Below are positions 16,838-25,564 of a stretch of 64,000 nucleotides of DNA, one piece after another. The notes under the pieces are model-generated. The model searched no databases. It had not been told where the DNA came from and was given only the letters and a program-made list of their open reading frames with translations. The DNA is from Pseudomonadota bacterium. GTDB taxonomy: Bacteria; Pseudomonadota; Gammaproteobacteria; Burkholderiales; Rhodocyclaceae. The stretch spans positions 1 to 64,000 of the forward strand of contig JAGTRU010000021.1 of NCBI GenBank assembly GCA_018261905.1, written 5' to 3'. The position numbers and the translations under genes were made by a program. Position 1 is the stretch's first letter, and each line of letters opens with the position of its first letter.

Positions 16838-19510
16838 GTGGGCGACCCTCTCCTGCTTTGTGCCACCACCCGCCTGGCCCAGGCCCGGCGCGCCGAACGG
16901 CCGGCCGGGCAGGCCGTGTGGCGGACGCACGCCGCCCTGACCGTCGGCCAATGGCTGGCGACGCTGGCCGACGAAGCCTTGCTCAGCGGCCTGGCCGAAT
17001 TGCCGGCTGGCCTCGACCCCTTTGCCGAACGCCTGCTCTGGGAGCGGGTGATCGCCGATAGTCTCGACCCGGCGGCGGCTCCGCTCTTCGATATCGAGGG
17101 CATGGCCGCGACGGCGGCCGAAGCACAGGCCCTGGCCCGGATCTGGAAAATCGATCCGGCGGCCGGCCCGCTTTCCGACGAAGCCCGACTCTTCGTCGGC
17201 TGGCAGGCCGAGTTCCTCAAACGTTGCCGGAGCGGCGGCTGGCTCGATCTGGCCGGCCTCCAGTGGCAGGTCGTCGGGCTCATCGAAGGCGGTCATTTTG
17301 CCCTGCCGAGCGCCGTCAGCCTGCTCGGTTTCGACCGTTGCACGCCGCTCGAAAACGCCTTGCTCAAGGCCCTGGCCGGGCGCGGTGTACGCCTCGAAAA
17401 GCCGGCCGAGCGGAGCGCCGGGCCGGGGCGGCAGCAGGTTCTGGCCTGCCCCGACAGCGCCGCCGAATGTGCGGCGGTGGCCGCTTGGGCGAAAGCGCAG
17501 CTCGCCGCCCGGCCGACGGCCCGGCTCGGCATCGTGGCGCCCGATCTGGCCGGGGTGCGCGATCGCCTGGAATTCTGCCTCGACGATGCCCTGCATCCGG
17601 CGCTGATCCGGCCGGATGCCGCCGAAGCGCCACGCTCTTTCAATTTCTCGCTCGGCCGGGCCCTGGCCGACCTTCCCCTGATTCGCCTGGCCCTCGACCT
17701 GCTGGCCTTGGGCGGCGGCCGGGGCAAGATCGAACAAAGCCGCTTGTCGGCCGTGCTGCTGGCCGGCGGCTGGTCGGCCGGGGTTGCCGAAAGCGACGGC
17801 CGGGCCCGCCTCGATGCCGCGCTGCGCCGCGATTTGCCCTATTTCACGAGCCTCCCGGCCGTGCTCCGCCTGGCCGACCGTCTGGCCGAAAACGAGGCGC
17901 CGCTTTGTCCGCAGAGCGTGGCGGCGCTGGCGGCCTTGGTCGAGGTCGCCCGGAATGCCGGCCGCAAGCTGCGCCCCGGCCAATGGGCGGGAGTTTTCCG
18001 GGCCGCCCTGAAAGCACTCGGCTGGCCGGGCGATCGCGAACTCTCCAGCCACGAATTCCAGGCCCGGCGCGCTTTCGGCGAAGTGCTCGAGAGCTTCGGC
18101 CAGTTCGATGCGCTGCTCGGCCCGCTGGCTCAGAACGACGCGCTGCGTCGCCTCGGCCAGCTTTGCCGGCAGCGCATCTTCCAGCCGGAAACCCGCGGTC
18201 GGCCGGCCATCCAGGTCCTTGGCGTGCTCGAAAGCGCCGGTCTCGAGTTCGACGCGTTGTGGGTGATGGGCATGAACGACGACCTCTGGCCGCCGGCGCC
18301 GCGTCCCAATCCTCTTTTGCCGGCGGAAGCCCAGCGCGCCGCGGGGGCGGCGCATGCCAGCGCCGAAGTCGAACTGGATTTCGCCCGCCGCGTCCATGCC
18401 CGCCTGCTCCAGGCGGCGCCGAACGTCACCTTTTCCTGGGCGCAGGCCGCCGGCAATCGCGTCCTGCGGCCGAGTCCCTTGATCGCCGGCCTTGCCGCCG
18501 CCGACGAAGGGCCCGCCGGGCTGGTGACGCTGGCCCGGCAACTGGCGGCAGAAGCCGGCACGGCCATCGAGCAACTGGCCGACGCCTGGGCGCCGCCGGT
18601 CGGCCCGGGCGAAAAGGTGGCTGGCGGAAGCTGGCTGTTGCGCGCCCAGGCGATCTGCCCGGCCTGGGCCTATTATCAGTTCCGGCTGGGCGGCAAGGCG
18701 CTTGATGCCGCCGTCGAAGGTCTCGATCCGGCGGCCCGCGGCACCCTCGTGCATGGGGCGCTGGAAGCGTTCTGGCGGGCCGTGCGCAGCGCCCAGGCGT
18801 TGGTCGGGCTGAGTGTCGTGGAGCGCCGGCAAGCGATCGCCAGCGCGGTGGCGGCGGCGCTGCAAAATTTCGAGCAAGAGCGCCGGCTCAGCCTGCCGGC
18901 CCGTTTCCGCGAACTGGAAGGGCGGCGTCTGGAGAAACTGCTCGACGTCTGGCTGGCGGTCGAGGCCAAGCGCGGCCTGGATTTCGCGGTGATCGCCTGC
19001 GAAGAAGTGGCTGAGGTCGAGATCGAGGAGATCAAGGTCAGGATGATCGTCGACCGTATCGATCGTCTCGCCGACGGTCGGCAGATCATCATCGACTACA
19101 AGACCGGTGCTGCCATCGATGTCAAAAACTGGGCGGAAGCCCGGCTGACCGAGCCGCAATTGCCGATCTACGCGGCCCTGGTCAATGACGAGGTGGCGGC
19201 CGTCGTCTTCGCCAAAGTCCGGCTCGACAAGCCGGCCTTTGCCGGCGTGGCCGAGGAAAAGGACATCCTGCCCGGCGTTCAGGGCATCGGCGAGGAAAAG
19301 CAGAAAATTTTCGATCCGGCTGAGTTCCCCGACTGGGTTGCCGTCGTCACCCACTGGCGCGAGCGGCTGCATGCCATCGCCCGCGAGGTCAAGACGGGGC
19401 AGGCCGGGGTCATGTTCGCCGACGAAAAGGCGCTGCAATACTGCGAAGTGCTGCCCCTGCTGCGCCTGCCGGAACGACGGCGCCTGCTCGCCCGGGCCTT
19501 GCTCGAATGA
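16838..19510 (+). CDS. AddB-like PD-(D/E)XK nuclease, probable DNA repair protein
   Basis: About 890 residues. No ATG exists at the proper place; GTG 16838 gives the expected opening VGDPLLLCATTRLAQ. The N-terminal two thirds resembles an inactivated UvrD-like helicase: ARLGIVAPDL, QVLGVLESAGLEFDALWVMGMND, and a LWPPAPRPNPLLP segment also seen in AddB/RexB. The C-terminus is a RecB-type nuclease with the motif IIIDYKT (Asp753, Lys755) and a following QLPIYAAL. It matches a family of proteobacterial proteins called 'probable DNA repair protein'. The AddA-like helicase is encoded 760 bp downstream on the same strand, so the two likely form a double-strand break-processing complex. No Fe-S cysteine cluster is evident. 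Confidence 0.82.
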   Translation: MGDPLLLCATTRLAQARRAERPAGQAVWRTHAALTVGQWLATLADEALLSGLAELPAGLDPFAERLLWERVIADSLDPAAAPLFDIEGMAATAAEAQALARIWKIDPAAGPLSDEARLFVGWQAEFLKRCRSGGWLDLAGLQWQVVGLIEGGHFALPSAVSLLGFDRCTPLENALLKALAGRGVRLEKPAERSAGPGRQQVLACPDSAAECAAVAAWAKAQLAARPTARLGIVAPDLAGVRDRLEFCLDDALHPALIRPDAAEAPRSFNFSLGRALADLPLIRLALDLLALGGGRGKIEQSRLSAVLLAGGWSAGVAESDGRARLDAALRRDLPYFTSLPAVLRLADRLAENEAPLCPQSVAALAALVEVARNAGRKLRPGQWAGVFRAALKALGWPGDRELSSHEFQARRAFGEVLESFGQFDALLGPLAQNDALRRLGQLCRQRIFQPETRGRPAIQVLGVLESAGLEFDALWVMGMNDDLWPPAPRPNPLLPAEAQRAAGAAHASAEVELDFARRVHARLLQAAPNVTFSWAQAAGNRVLRPSPLIAGLAAADEGPAGLVTLARQLAAEAGTAIEQLADAWAPPVGPGEKVAGGSWLLRAQAICPAWAYYQFRLGGKALDAAVEGLDPAARGTLVHGALEAFWRAVRSAQALVGLSVVERRQAIASAVAAALQNFEQERRLSLPARFRELEGRRLEKLLDVWLAVEAKRGLDFAVIACEEVAEVEIEEIKVRMIVDRIDRLADGRQIIIDYKTGAAIDVKNWAEARLTEPQLPIYAALVNDEVAAVVFAKVRLDKPAFAGVAEEKDILPGVQGIGEEKQKIFDPAEFPDWVAVVTHWRERLHAIAREVKTGQAGVMFADEKALQYCEVLPLLRLPERRRLLARALLE

Positions 19511-19619
19511 CGGGGCGGGTTTCTGGCGACGGCGAAGCGCCCATTGCTCCGTTTTGCCGCGAACTGTCGTTGTTTGGAGACAGTACAATGCCTGAAAAAA
19601 TAGTCACTTAGCGGAATCA

Positions 19620-19657
19620 CTGCAAAAATTGTCGCCAAGGGGCGACAGGTTTTGCAG
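19620..19657. repeat. Interrupted inverted repeat in the addB-like downstream region
   Basis: CTGCAAAA pairs with TTTTGCAG and GTCGCC pairs with GGCGAC, giving a two-part hairpin with a 3-nt internal loop. It is not followed by a T run, so it is not a classical terminator. It could be an RNA structure in the leader of the downstream gene or an operator. Confidence 0.5.
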
Positions 19658-19710
19658 GCGGCTATGCAATATGGTTTTAAAAAATCGTTAAAAATCAACG
19701 AATTTGTATC

Positions 19711-19727
19711 TGGCACGGCATCTGCTT
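19711..19727 (+). promoter_or_regulatory. Candidate sigma-54 promoter
   Basis: TGGCACGGCATCTGCTT matches the -24/-12 pattern: GG and GC separated by exactly 10 bases and a perfect TGGCAC element. It lies 34 bases before the ATG of the small membrane protein at 19761. No enhancer site was identified. Confidence 0.4.
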
Positions 19728-19760
19728 GGTTGTTTGGACTAAAACTTCAGGTCACAGCCA

Positions 19761-20123
19761 ATGATGAACTCACTGCCGATGATGAATGCTTCCCTGACAA
19801 CGCTGCAGCTTGTGGTATTTCTTGGCCTCAATCTGCTGGTTGGTCTCTACTTTCTCAGAAGATGGCGGGCCGCGCTGAAACGAAATGCCCGGCGCGGGCT
19901 GGAGCAGAACTTCCCGATGTCGATCTTTTCGCGGACCGATCACCCGGCCTTGCTGAAACATCACGAAGACGTCAATCCGCTGACCGAGGCGGAAATCTAC
20001 GTCATCTACGGGCGCCGGAACGAGGCCCAGGAAGTGCTCGACAACGGAATCCGCGATGGGCTGATTTCCCCCGAAGAAGTGATCAATTTCTGGTCCGAGC
20101 GGGACCATACCAAGGCCGCCTGA
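19761..20123 (+). CDS. Small membrane-anchored protein of unknown function
   Basis: A 120-residue protein with one membrane segment (LTTLQLVVFLGLNLLVGLYFL, about 12-32), a basic stretch, and a cytoplasmic C-terminus. The C-terminus contains NPLTEAEIYVIYGRRNEAQEVLDNGI, which resembles the TPR-like end of FimV-type proteins (EAEIY.AYGR..QA...L). It stands between the AddB-like and AddA-like genes, with its own candidate sigma-54 promoter and a terminator behind it, so it is probably an independent unit. An ATG one codon later (19764) is equally possible. No function can be assigned. Confidence 0.7.
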   Translation: MMNSLPMMNASLTTLQLVVFLGLNLLVGLYFLRRWRAALKRNARRGLEQNFPMSIFSRTDHPALLKHHEDVNPLTEAEIYVIYGRRNEAQEVLDNGIRDGLISPEEVINFWSERDHTKAA

Positions 20124-20151
20124 GCGGCCGCCGGAAAGCATTCCCGGGTGA

Positions 20152-20181
20152 ACTGACGAAGGCCTGCCGGCCTTCGTCAGT
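20152..20181 (+). terminator. Hairpin terminator after the small membrane protein
   Basis: A perfect 13-bp stem (ACTGACGAAGGCC with GGCCTTCGTCAGT) closes on a TGCC loop 28 bases after the stop at 20123. The tail TGTCGTT is only moderately T-rich, so termination efficiency is uncertain. Confidence 0.75.
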
Positions 20182-20271
20182 TGTCGTTAAAATGGCCGCT
20201 GTGGAACCTTATCCGACCGGCCTTCTCGTCTCGAACCCCGTGCCGCCATGCCCGCCGCCCGAGGGGGCGGC

Positions 20272-23200
20272 ATGACGGTCGTCTCGCCTCGCCTCGTCGA
20301 GGACAAGAACGCCCGCCTGCGGGCCCTGGAAGTCGCCTCCTTCATTGTCGAGGCGCCGGCCGGCGCCGGCAAGACGGAACTGCTGACCCAGCGCTACCTG
20401 CGCCTGCTCGCCGTCGTCGAAAACCCGGAAGAAGTGCTAGCCCTGACCTTTACCAACAAGGCGGCGACCGAGATGCGCGATCGCATCCTCGGCAGTCTCG
20501 AACTGGCGGCCGGCGGCGTCATGCCGGAATTGCCGCACAAGCGCCTGACCTTCGACCTGGCGCAACAGGTGTTGGCCCACGATGCGCAACTGGGCTGGAG
20601 CCTGCTCGGTCATCCCGGCCGCCTGCGCATCACCACACTCGATGCGCTGTGCGCCAGCCTGGCCCGGCAGATGCCCTATCTCAGCCGCTTCGGCGCCCAG
20701 CCCGGGGTCACCGACGATGCCGCGGCGCATTACGCGACGGCGGCCCGGCGCACCCTGGAAATGCTCGAAGGCGAGGGCGGCGAGGCGCAGACGGTGGGCG
20801 AGGCGCTGGCCTTCATGGACAACAACGCCGGCCGCCTGGAAAAGCTGCTGGTGGCCATGCTCGGCCGCCGCGACCAGTGGCTGCAGCACGCGACGCGCAT
20901 CGAAAACGGCGAAATGCAGGGCGAAGTCGAAGCCGGTTTCGCGGCGTTGATCGAGCGCGACCTGGCCGCGGTCGCGGCGCGGCTCGACGCCGGTTGGCAG
21001 GCGCAGCTGATGCCGCTGGCCCGCTTTGCCGCCGCTAACGTGCCGGAAATCCTCGCCGTGCTGCTTGACTGGGAACAGCCGCTGAGCGCCGAGATCGCCG
21101 ACCTGCCGGCCTGGCAGGCGCTGGCCAACCTGTTGCTGACCGGCACCGGTAGCTGGCGCAAGGCGCTCAACAAGAACATCGGCTTCCCGGCCGACAAGGC
21201 TTACTCCGAACAGAAAAAGGCGATGAGCGAACTGCTCGCCGACCTGGCCGGCATCGGCGGCCTGGAAGAGAAGCTGGCGCAGCTCGGCGGCCTGCCGCAA
21301 TCGGAGCTGAGCGCCGCCGAATGGGCTACCGTCGAATGCTTCTCGCGCCTGCTGCGGCTGGCCGCCGGGCAATTGTGGCTGGCCTTCCAGGAAGCCGGCG
21401 AGGTCGATTTCATCGAAATCGCCGCCCGCGCCGGCCTTGCCCTGGGCGACGACGAAGCGCCGACCGACCTGGCGCAGGCCCTCGATTACCGCATCCGCCA
21501 TCTGCTGGTCGATGAATTCCAGGACACCAGCCCGAGCCAGGTCGGCCTGATCGAAAAACTGACCCGCGGCTGGATGCCGGACGATGGCCGGACGCTGTTC
21601 GTGGTCGGCGACCCGATGCAGTCGATCTACCGTTTCCGCAAGGCCGATGTCGGGCTGTTCCTGCGCGTACGTGAGCGTGGCATCGGCGACATCCGGCTCG
21701 AACACCTGCAACTGTTCCGCAACAACCGTTCCTTTCCCGGCATCGTCGATTGGGTGAATAGCGCTTTCCCGAGCATCTTCCCGGCCGCCGACAGCCCGGA
21801 AGCCGGCGCCGTGCGCTACGCCGAGTCGGCCGCCACCCGGCCACCGCATGCCGACAGCGGCGTCGTCGTGCAGCCGGTGATTGCCACGGCGGGCAGCGAC
21901 CCGGCGGCCGACGAGGCGCGTTGTGTGCTCGATCTGATCCGCGCCGCCCGCCGCGACTATCCGGCCGAACGCATCGCCGTGCTGGTCCGGGCGCGCGGCC
22001 ACCTCGACGCCCTGGTCGGCGAAATTCGCCGCAACGCGCCGGACCTGCGCTTCCAGGCCGTCGATATCGAAGGCCTGGACGGGCGCCAGCACATCCAGGA
22101 CCTGCTCACCCTGTTCCGCGCCCTGCACCACCGGGCCGACCGCGTCTCCTGGCTGGCGCTGTTGCGCGCCCCGTGGTGCGGGCTGACCCTGGCCGATCTG
22201 CATGCCCTGGCGGCCGATGACCAGCAGTCGACCCTCTGGCAGCTAATGCACGACGAAGCCCGCCTGGCCCGCTTTTCAGCCGATGGCGAGGGGCGTTTGC
22301 GGCATCTGCGCGGCATCCTGGAGCTGGCCTTTGCCGGCCGCGACCGGCAGCACCCGCGGCGCTGGCTGGAAGGCATCTGGCTGATGCTGGGCGGCCCGCG
22401 TTGCCTGGAGGCGCCGGAAGCCCTGGCCGATGTCGAGGCCTTTTTCGGGCTGCTCGACAAGCTGGCCGCCGCCCGCCGCCTCGATGCCGAAACGCTGGCC
22501 GCCCACGCCGCCGAACTCTACGCCCCGCCCGATGCATTGGCCGGCGACAGCGTGCAGATGATGACCATTCACAAGGCCAAGGGCCTGGAATTCGAAACGG
22601 TGATCCTGCCCGGCCTGCACCGCGAAACCGGGATGAACGAGAGCAGCCTGCTGCTCTGGGACGAGGTGGCGGCGGCGGACGGGCACGAACATCTGCTGGT
22701 GGCGCCGATCAGAGCCAGGGACGCCAGTCGGGAACTGCCGACGGCCTACGATTTCCTGAAAAAACTGGAAAGCGAACGCAGCGCCCACGAAGACGAGCGC
22801 CTGCTGTACGTCGCGGCGACCCGCGCCATCCGTCGCCTGCACCTGGTCGGCGTCGCTGTCGCCGACGAGAAGAAGGAAGACGGCTTGAAAGCGCCGGCCG
22901 CCGGGACCTTGTTGCACCTGCTGTGGCCGGGCGTCGCCCAGCCGGTGTTTGCCGCCGCGTTGGCCACTGGGGCGGGGGCGACGACGGAGGGCGGGCGTAT
23001 CGACCCGGCCAGTTTCGTGCCGCCGTTGCTCCGTCTGGCCGCCTGTGGCCTGCCCTCCGCCTTGCAAACGGCGGAGTCGCTGGCCCGAGCGGCCGGCAAT
23101 GCGCTCGAGATCGATGGCGAAGTCGCAGCCGTTTCGCTCGAAGCCTCGGTCGGCACCCTGGTCCATCGTTGCCTGGAGCTGATCGTGCGCCAGGGCCTGG

Positions 23201-23661
23201 CGCAGTGGTCGGCGGAGCGGGCGGGCCGCCTGCTGCCGGCCTATCGGCGCTGGCTGCAGGGCCAGGGACACGGCCCCGAAGAGGCGGCCAGCGGCGCCGC
23301 CGAAGTGCTCGCCGCCGTGCAATTGGCCCTCCGTTGCACCGCCGGCCGCTGGGTTCTCGCCGAGCATCCGGAAGGGGGCGCCGAGCAGGCTTGGAGCAGC
23401 GCCGCCGATAACGTGGTGAGCAATCACATCATCGACCGCATCTTCGTGGCCGACGGCTGCCGCTGGATCGTCGATTATAAGACGGTACGCCTGGCCGCCG
23501 GCGAGGATCCGGAGCGGGGGCTGGAACAACGGGCGGCGGGCTTCCGACCACAGCTTGAGCGTTACGCCGGCCTGTTCGCCGAGGATAGCCGGCCGCTCCG
23601 CCTGGCCATCTATTTTCCCCTGCAGGGCCGTTTGCTCGAACTGGGCCGGCGGGCGCCATAA
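20272..23661 (+). CDS. AddA-like UvrD-family helicase-nuclease
   Basis: About 1129 residues from ATG 20272; a start 8 codons earlier is possible. Superfamily 1 helicase motifs appear in order: Walker A EAPAGAGKTE (Lys34), Ia LTFTNKAATEMRDRI, Walker B DEFQD (Asp414), III VGDPMQSIYRFRKAD, V MTIHKAKGLEFE and VI ERLLYVAATRA. The C-terminus has a RecB nuclease with WIVDYKT (Asp1068, Lys1070). The protein would resect double-strand breaks together with the AddB-like product encoded upstream. Both halves keep nuclease motifs, as in AddAB. There is no Gam-like or other insertion. Confidence 0.87.
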   Translation: MTVVSPRLVEDKNARLRALEVASFIVEAPAGAGKTELLTQRYLRLLAVVENPEEVLALTFTNKAATEMRDRILGSLELAAGGVMPELPHKRLTFDLAQQVLAHDAQLGWSLLGHPGRLRITTLDALCASLARQMPYLSRFGAQPGVTDDAAAHYATAARRTLEMLEGEGGEAQTVGEALAFMDNNAGRLEKLLVAMLGRRDQWLQHATRIENGEMQGEVEAGFAALIERDLAAVAARLDAGWQAQLMPLARFAAANVPEILAVLLDWEQPLSAEIADLPAWQALANLLLTGTGSWRKALNKNIGFPADKAYSEQKKAMSELLADLAGIGGLEEKLAQLGGLPQSELSAAEWATVECFSRLLRLAAGQLWLAFQEAGEVDFIEIAARAGLALGDDEAPTDLAQALDYRIRHLLVDEFQDTSPSQVGLIEKLTRGWMPDDGRTLFVVGDPMQSIYRFRKADVGLFLRVRERGIGDIRLEHLQLFRNNRSFPGIVDWVNSAFPSIFPAADSPEAGAVRYAESAATRPPHADSGVVVQPVIATAGSDPAADEARCVLDLIRAARRDYPAERIAVLVRARGHLDALVGEIRRNAPDLRFQAVDIEGLDGRQHIQDLLTLFRALHHRADRVSWLALLRAPWCGLTLADLHALAADDQQSTLWQLMHDEARLARFSADGEGRLRHLRGILELAFAGRDRQHPRRWLEGIWLMLGGPRCLEAPEALADVEAFFGLLDKLAAARRLDAETLAAHAAELYAPPDALAGDSVQMMTIHKAKGLEFETVILPGLHRETGMNESSLLLWDEVAAADGHEHLLVAPIRARDASRELPTAYDFLKKLESERSAHEDERLLYVAATRAIRRLHLVGVAVADEKKEDGLKAPAAGTLLHLLWPGVAQPVFAAALATGAGATTEGGRIDPASFVPPLLRLAACGLPSALQTAESLARAAGNALEIDGEVAAVSLEASVGTLVHRCLELIVRQGLAQWSAERAGRLLPAYRRWLQGQGHGPEEAASGAAEVLAAVQLALRCTAGRWVLAEHPEGGAEQAWSSAADNVVSNHIIDRIFVADGCRWIVDYKTVRLAAGEDPERGLEQRAAGFRPQLERYAGLFAEDSRPLRLAIYFPLQGRLLELGRRAP

Positions 23662-23668
23662 TTGATAC

Positions 23669-23840
23669 TGGAAAACGCAATTGAACCGCGGGGACGCAGA
23701 GATGCCGAGGAAAAACAACGGCTTGCCGGGATGGTTCGGCACCTCTTCTGGGTGAACCGCAAAAATCTTGCAAGCCACGTATTTTTACGTTCTCCTCTGC
23801 TCCTCTGCGACTCCGCGGTAAGGTTTTCAGGTTGATTCAG
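23669..23840. repeat. Dispersed intergenic repeat, copy A
   Basis: The 349-bp stretch between the AddA-like gene and the next gene holds no convincing ORF. It contains a diverged copy of a sequence also present at 50940-51085: both begin GAAAACGCAATTG-ACCGC, continue with GACGC-GAGATGCCGAGG, and share GCAAGCCAC, TTTTACGTTCT/TTTCACGTTCT and CTAAGG/GTAAGG blocks in the same order. It resembles the short non-coding repeats scattered in betaproteobacterial genomes. Its function is unknown. Confidence 0.75.
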
Positions 23841-24010
23841 GAACCCCTGACGCCGCGGTGCGGGGACAATCGTCGAGCCTGGCAAGTCCTTGTTTTCCCA
23901 GTCAGTCTCTGCGTCTGCGCCGCTCAGCTCTTCTCTGGCGGATTCGCGGTTCATCAAAACGGCACATTTGCGACTTATACTTAAGTGATAGTTTTGTCCT
24001 TGGAGCAGAC

Positions 24011-24760
24011 GTGGTTTTTCTGACCCGGCTATTTTTCGCTTTCCTGCTGTCTGCCATGGCCTTGCCCGGTGTCGGGCGGGCGGCCGGCGAAAGGGTGCTG
24101 CGCGTCGCCGTGCTGGAAAATTCGCCGCCCATGGCTTACCGCGACGCCAAGGGCGGACTGACCGGTTTCAGCATTGCCATCATGGGCTTGCTGTGCGAAG
24201 AAATGCGGGTGAGCTGCGAATATCACGTGACGACCCTCGATGACATTGTCGACGCCGTGGCCGCCGGCGAATACGACGTGGCGGCGGTCAGCCTGCTCGA
24301 CACTCCGGAGCGGCGGGCCAAGCTGCTGTTCGCCAAACCTTATTTCCGTTCCCTCTCCCTGTGGTTCGCCAAGCCCGGTCTGCAGCCCGGGCAATCCGGC
24401 TTTCGCATCGCGGTGGTGCACGGTTCGGCGCAGGAGCGTTTTGTTCGCGCCCGCGGCTGGGACCTGGTCGGGGTTCGCACCAACGGCGAACTGGCCGAGC
24501 CGATTCGGGCCGGGCTGGCGCAGGCGGCGATCATTCCGATGAGCAGCGCCCTCAATCTGATGAAAATGCCGGAGTTCCGCGACTTGGGCCTGGTCAGCAC
24601 GGTAATGCACGAAAGCGAGCTGGGGGGCGACGCTTCTTTTGGCATTTCGCCGGCCCGCCCGGAACTCAAGGAGCAAATCGACGCGGCGCTGGAGCGGATC
24701 AAGCGCAATGGGGCTTATGATCGGGTCAATTCCAAGTTCTTGCCTTTCCGGATCAATTGA
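24011..24760 (+). CDS. Periplasmic solute-binding protein (SBP family 3)
   Basis: A 249-residue protein with a signal peptide (FLTRLFFAFLLSAMALPGVGRA). The mature part is a bilobed extracellular binding fold: LRVAVLENSPPMAYRDAKGGLTGFSIAIM, then DVAAVSLLDTPERRAKLLFAKPYF, and a final hinge near RPELKEQIDAALERIKRNGAYDRV. GTG 24011, eight bases after GGAG, gives the complete signal peptide. Such proteins bind amino acids or related small ligands; here they sit beside a diguanylate cyclase and not a transporter, which suggests ligand sensing. The ligand cannot be read from the sequence. Confidence 0.78.
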   Translation: MVFLTRLFFAFLLSAMALPGVGRAAGERVLRVAVLENSPPMAYRDAKGGLTGFSIAIMGLLCEEMRVSCEYHVTTLDDIVDAVAAGEYDVAAVSLLDTPERRAKLLFAKPYFRSLSLWFAKPGLQPGQSGFRIAVVHGSAQERFVRARGWDLVGVRTNGELAEPIRAGLAQAAIIPMSSALNLMKMPEFRDLGLVSTVMHESELGGDASFGISPARPELKEQIDAALERIKRNGAYDRVNSKFLPFRIN

Positions 24761-25554
24761 TGCGTTTTCTCCTTCTTGTCCTGCTCTTGTGCGGCGCCCG
24801 CTGGGTCGTTGCCCAGCCCAACGAACTGCATGTCGCGCTGTGGGTGGCCGAGGCCAAAACGGCCCGCCCGGGAAGCGATGGCGAGCGCCAGAACGGTGGC
24901 CTGTACCAGTTCAACGCGCAACTGGCGCGCGAAATATGTCGCCGCATGAAGGCTCGTTGTGTCATGGAAAACGTGCTTTTCGGCGAAATCCTGCCGGGCG
25001 TCGAAGCCCGCCTTTTCGATCTTGGATTCGGCAATTACCTGCGCACGCCGGAACGGGAAAAGCGGGTGGCATTCAGCGAGAGCATCTGGAATTCGTCCTC
25101 CCGCCTGCTCGGGCGGGTGGCCAACAAGCGGCGCCTGAGCGCTCGTTTCGGGCCGGATGTCGCGCTCGACGGTCTGCGCGACGTGCGCCTCGGCGGCATC
25201 GCCGAGTCGCGGCAAATGGCTTATCTGGAAAGTATCGCCGGGGCGCGGGGGCTGACCCTGAGCAAGGCGAGAACGATGGCCGAGGCGATTGCCCTGTTGC
25301 GCGACGGCGAGGTGGATTATTGTCTGTTGCCGATGTTGACTGCCTACGAATTGCTGCGCCACGAGACGCCGGGCATTTTCGAGTTCAGCGGGCCGCCGCT
25401 GCTTGACCACGGTCTGGGCGGCAGCGTCCATATCGCCCTGGCCAAGGACAGCGAGGCCTTGCGGCTGGCGGTCAATCAGGCGATTCTGGCGATGCGGGCC
25501 GATGGCACCTACCATCGTCTGCTGCACCAGAACTTTCCGTTCTCTCTGGAATGA
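24760..25554 (+). CDS. Second periplasmic solute-binding protein
   Basis: A 264-residue protein whose ATG overlaps the stop of the preceding gene (TGATG), so the two are translationally coupled. Signal peptide MRFLLLVLLLCGARWVVAQ. The body matches the same SBP family: GGLYQFNAQLAREICRRMKARC, LPGVEARLFDLGFGNYLRTPERE and a C-terminal LRLAVNQAILAMRADGTYHRLLHQNF. It is diverged from the first copy, so the pair is not a recent duplication. The downstream membrane GGDEF protein is 10 bp away, and all three probably form one operon linking a periplasmic signal to c-di-GMP. Confidence 0.78.
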   Translation: MRFLLLVLLLCGARWVVAQPNELHVALWVAEAKTARPGSDGERQNGGLYQFNAQLAREICRRMKARCVMENVLFGEILPGVEARLFDLGFGNYLRTPEREKRVAFSESIWNSSSRLLGRVANKRRLSARFGPDVALDGLRDVRLGGIAESRQMAYLESIAGARGLTLSKARTMAEAIALLRDGEVDYCLLPMLTAYELLRHETPGIFEFSGPPLLDHGLGGSVHIALAKDSEALRLAVNQAILAMRADGTYHRLLHQNFPFSLE

Positions 25555-25564
25555 GGGCAAGGCC

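Noticed and set aside
16733..19588. 951-residue minus-strand ORF opposite the AddB-like gene
   Set aside because: Antisense shadow; the plus strand has nuclease motifs and proper context.
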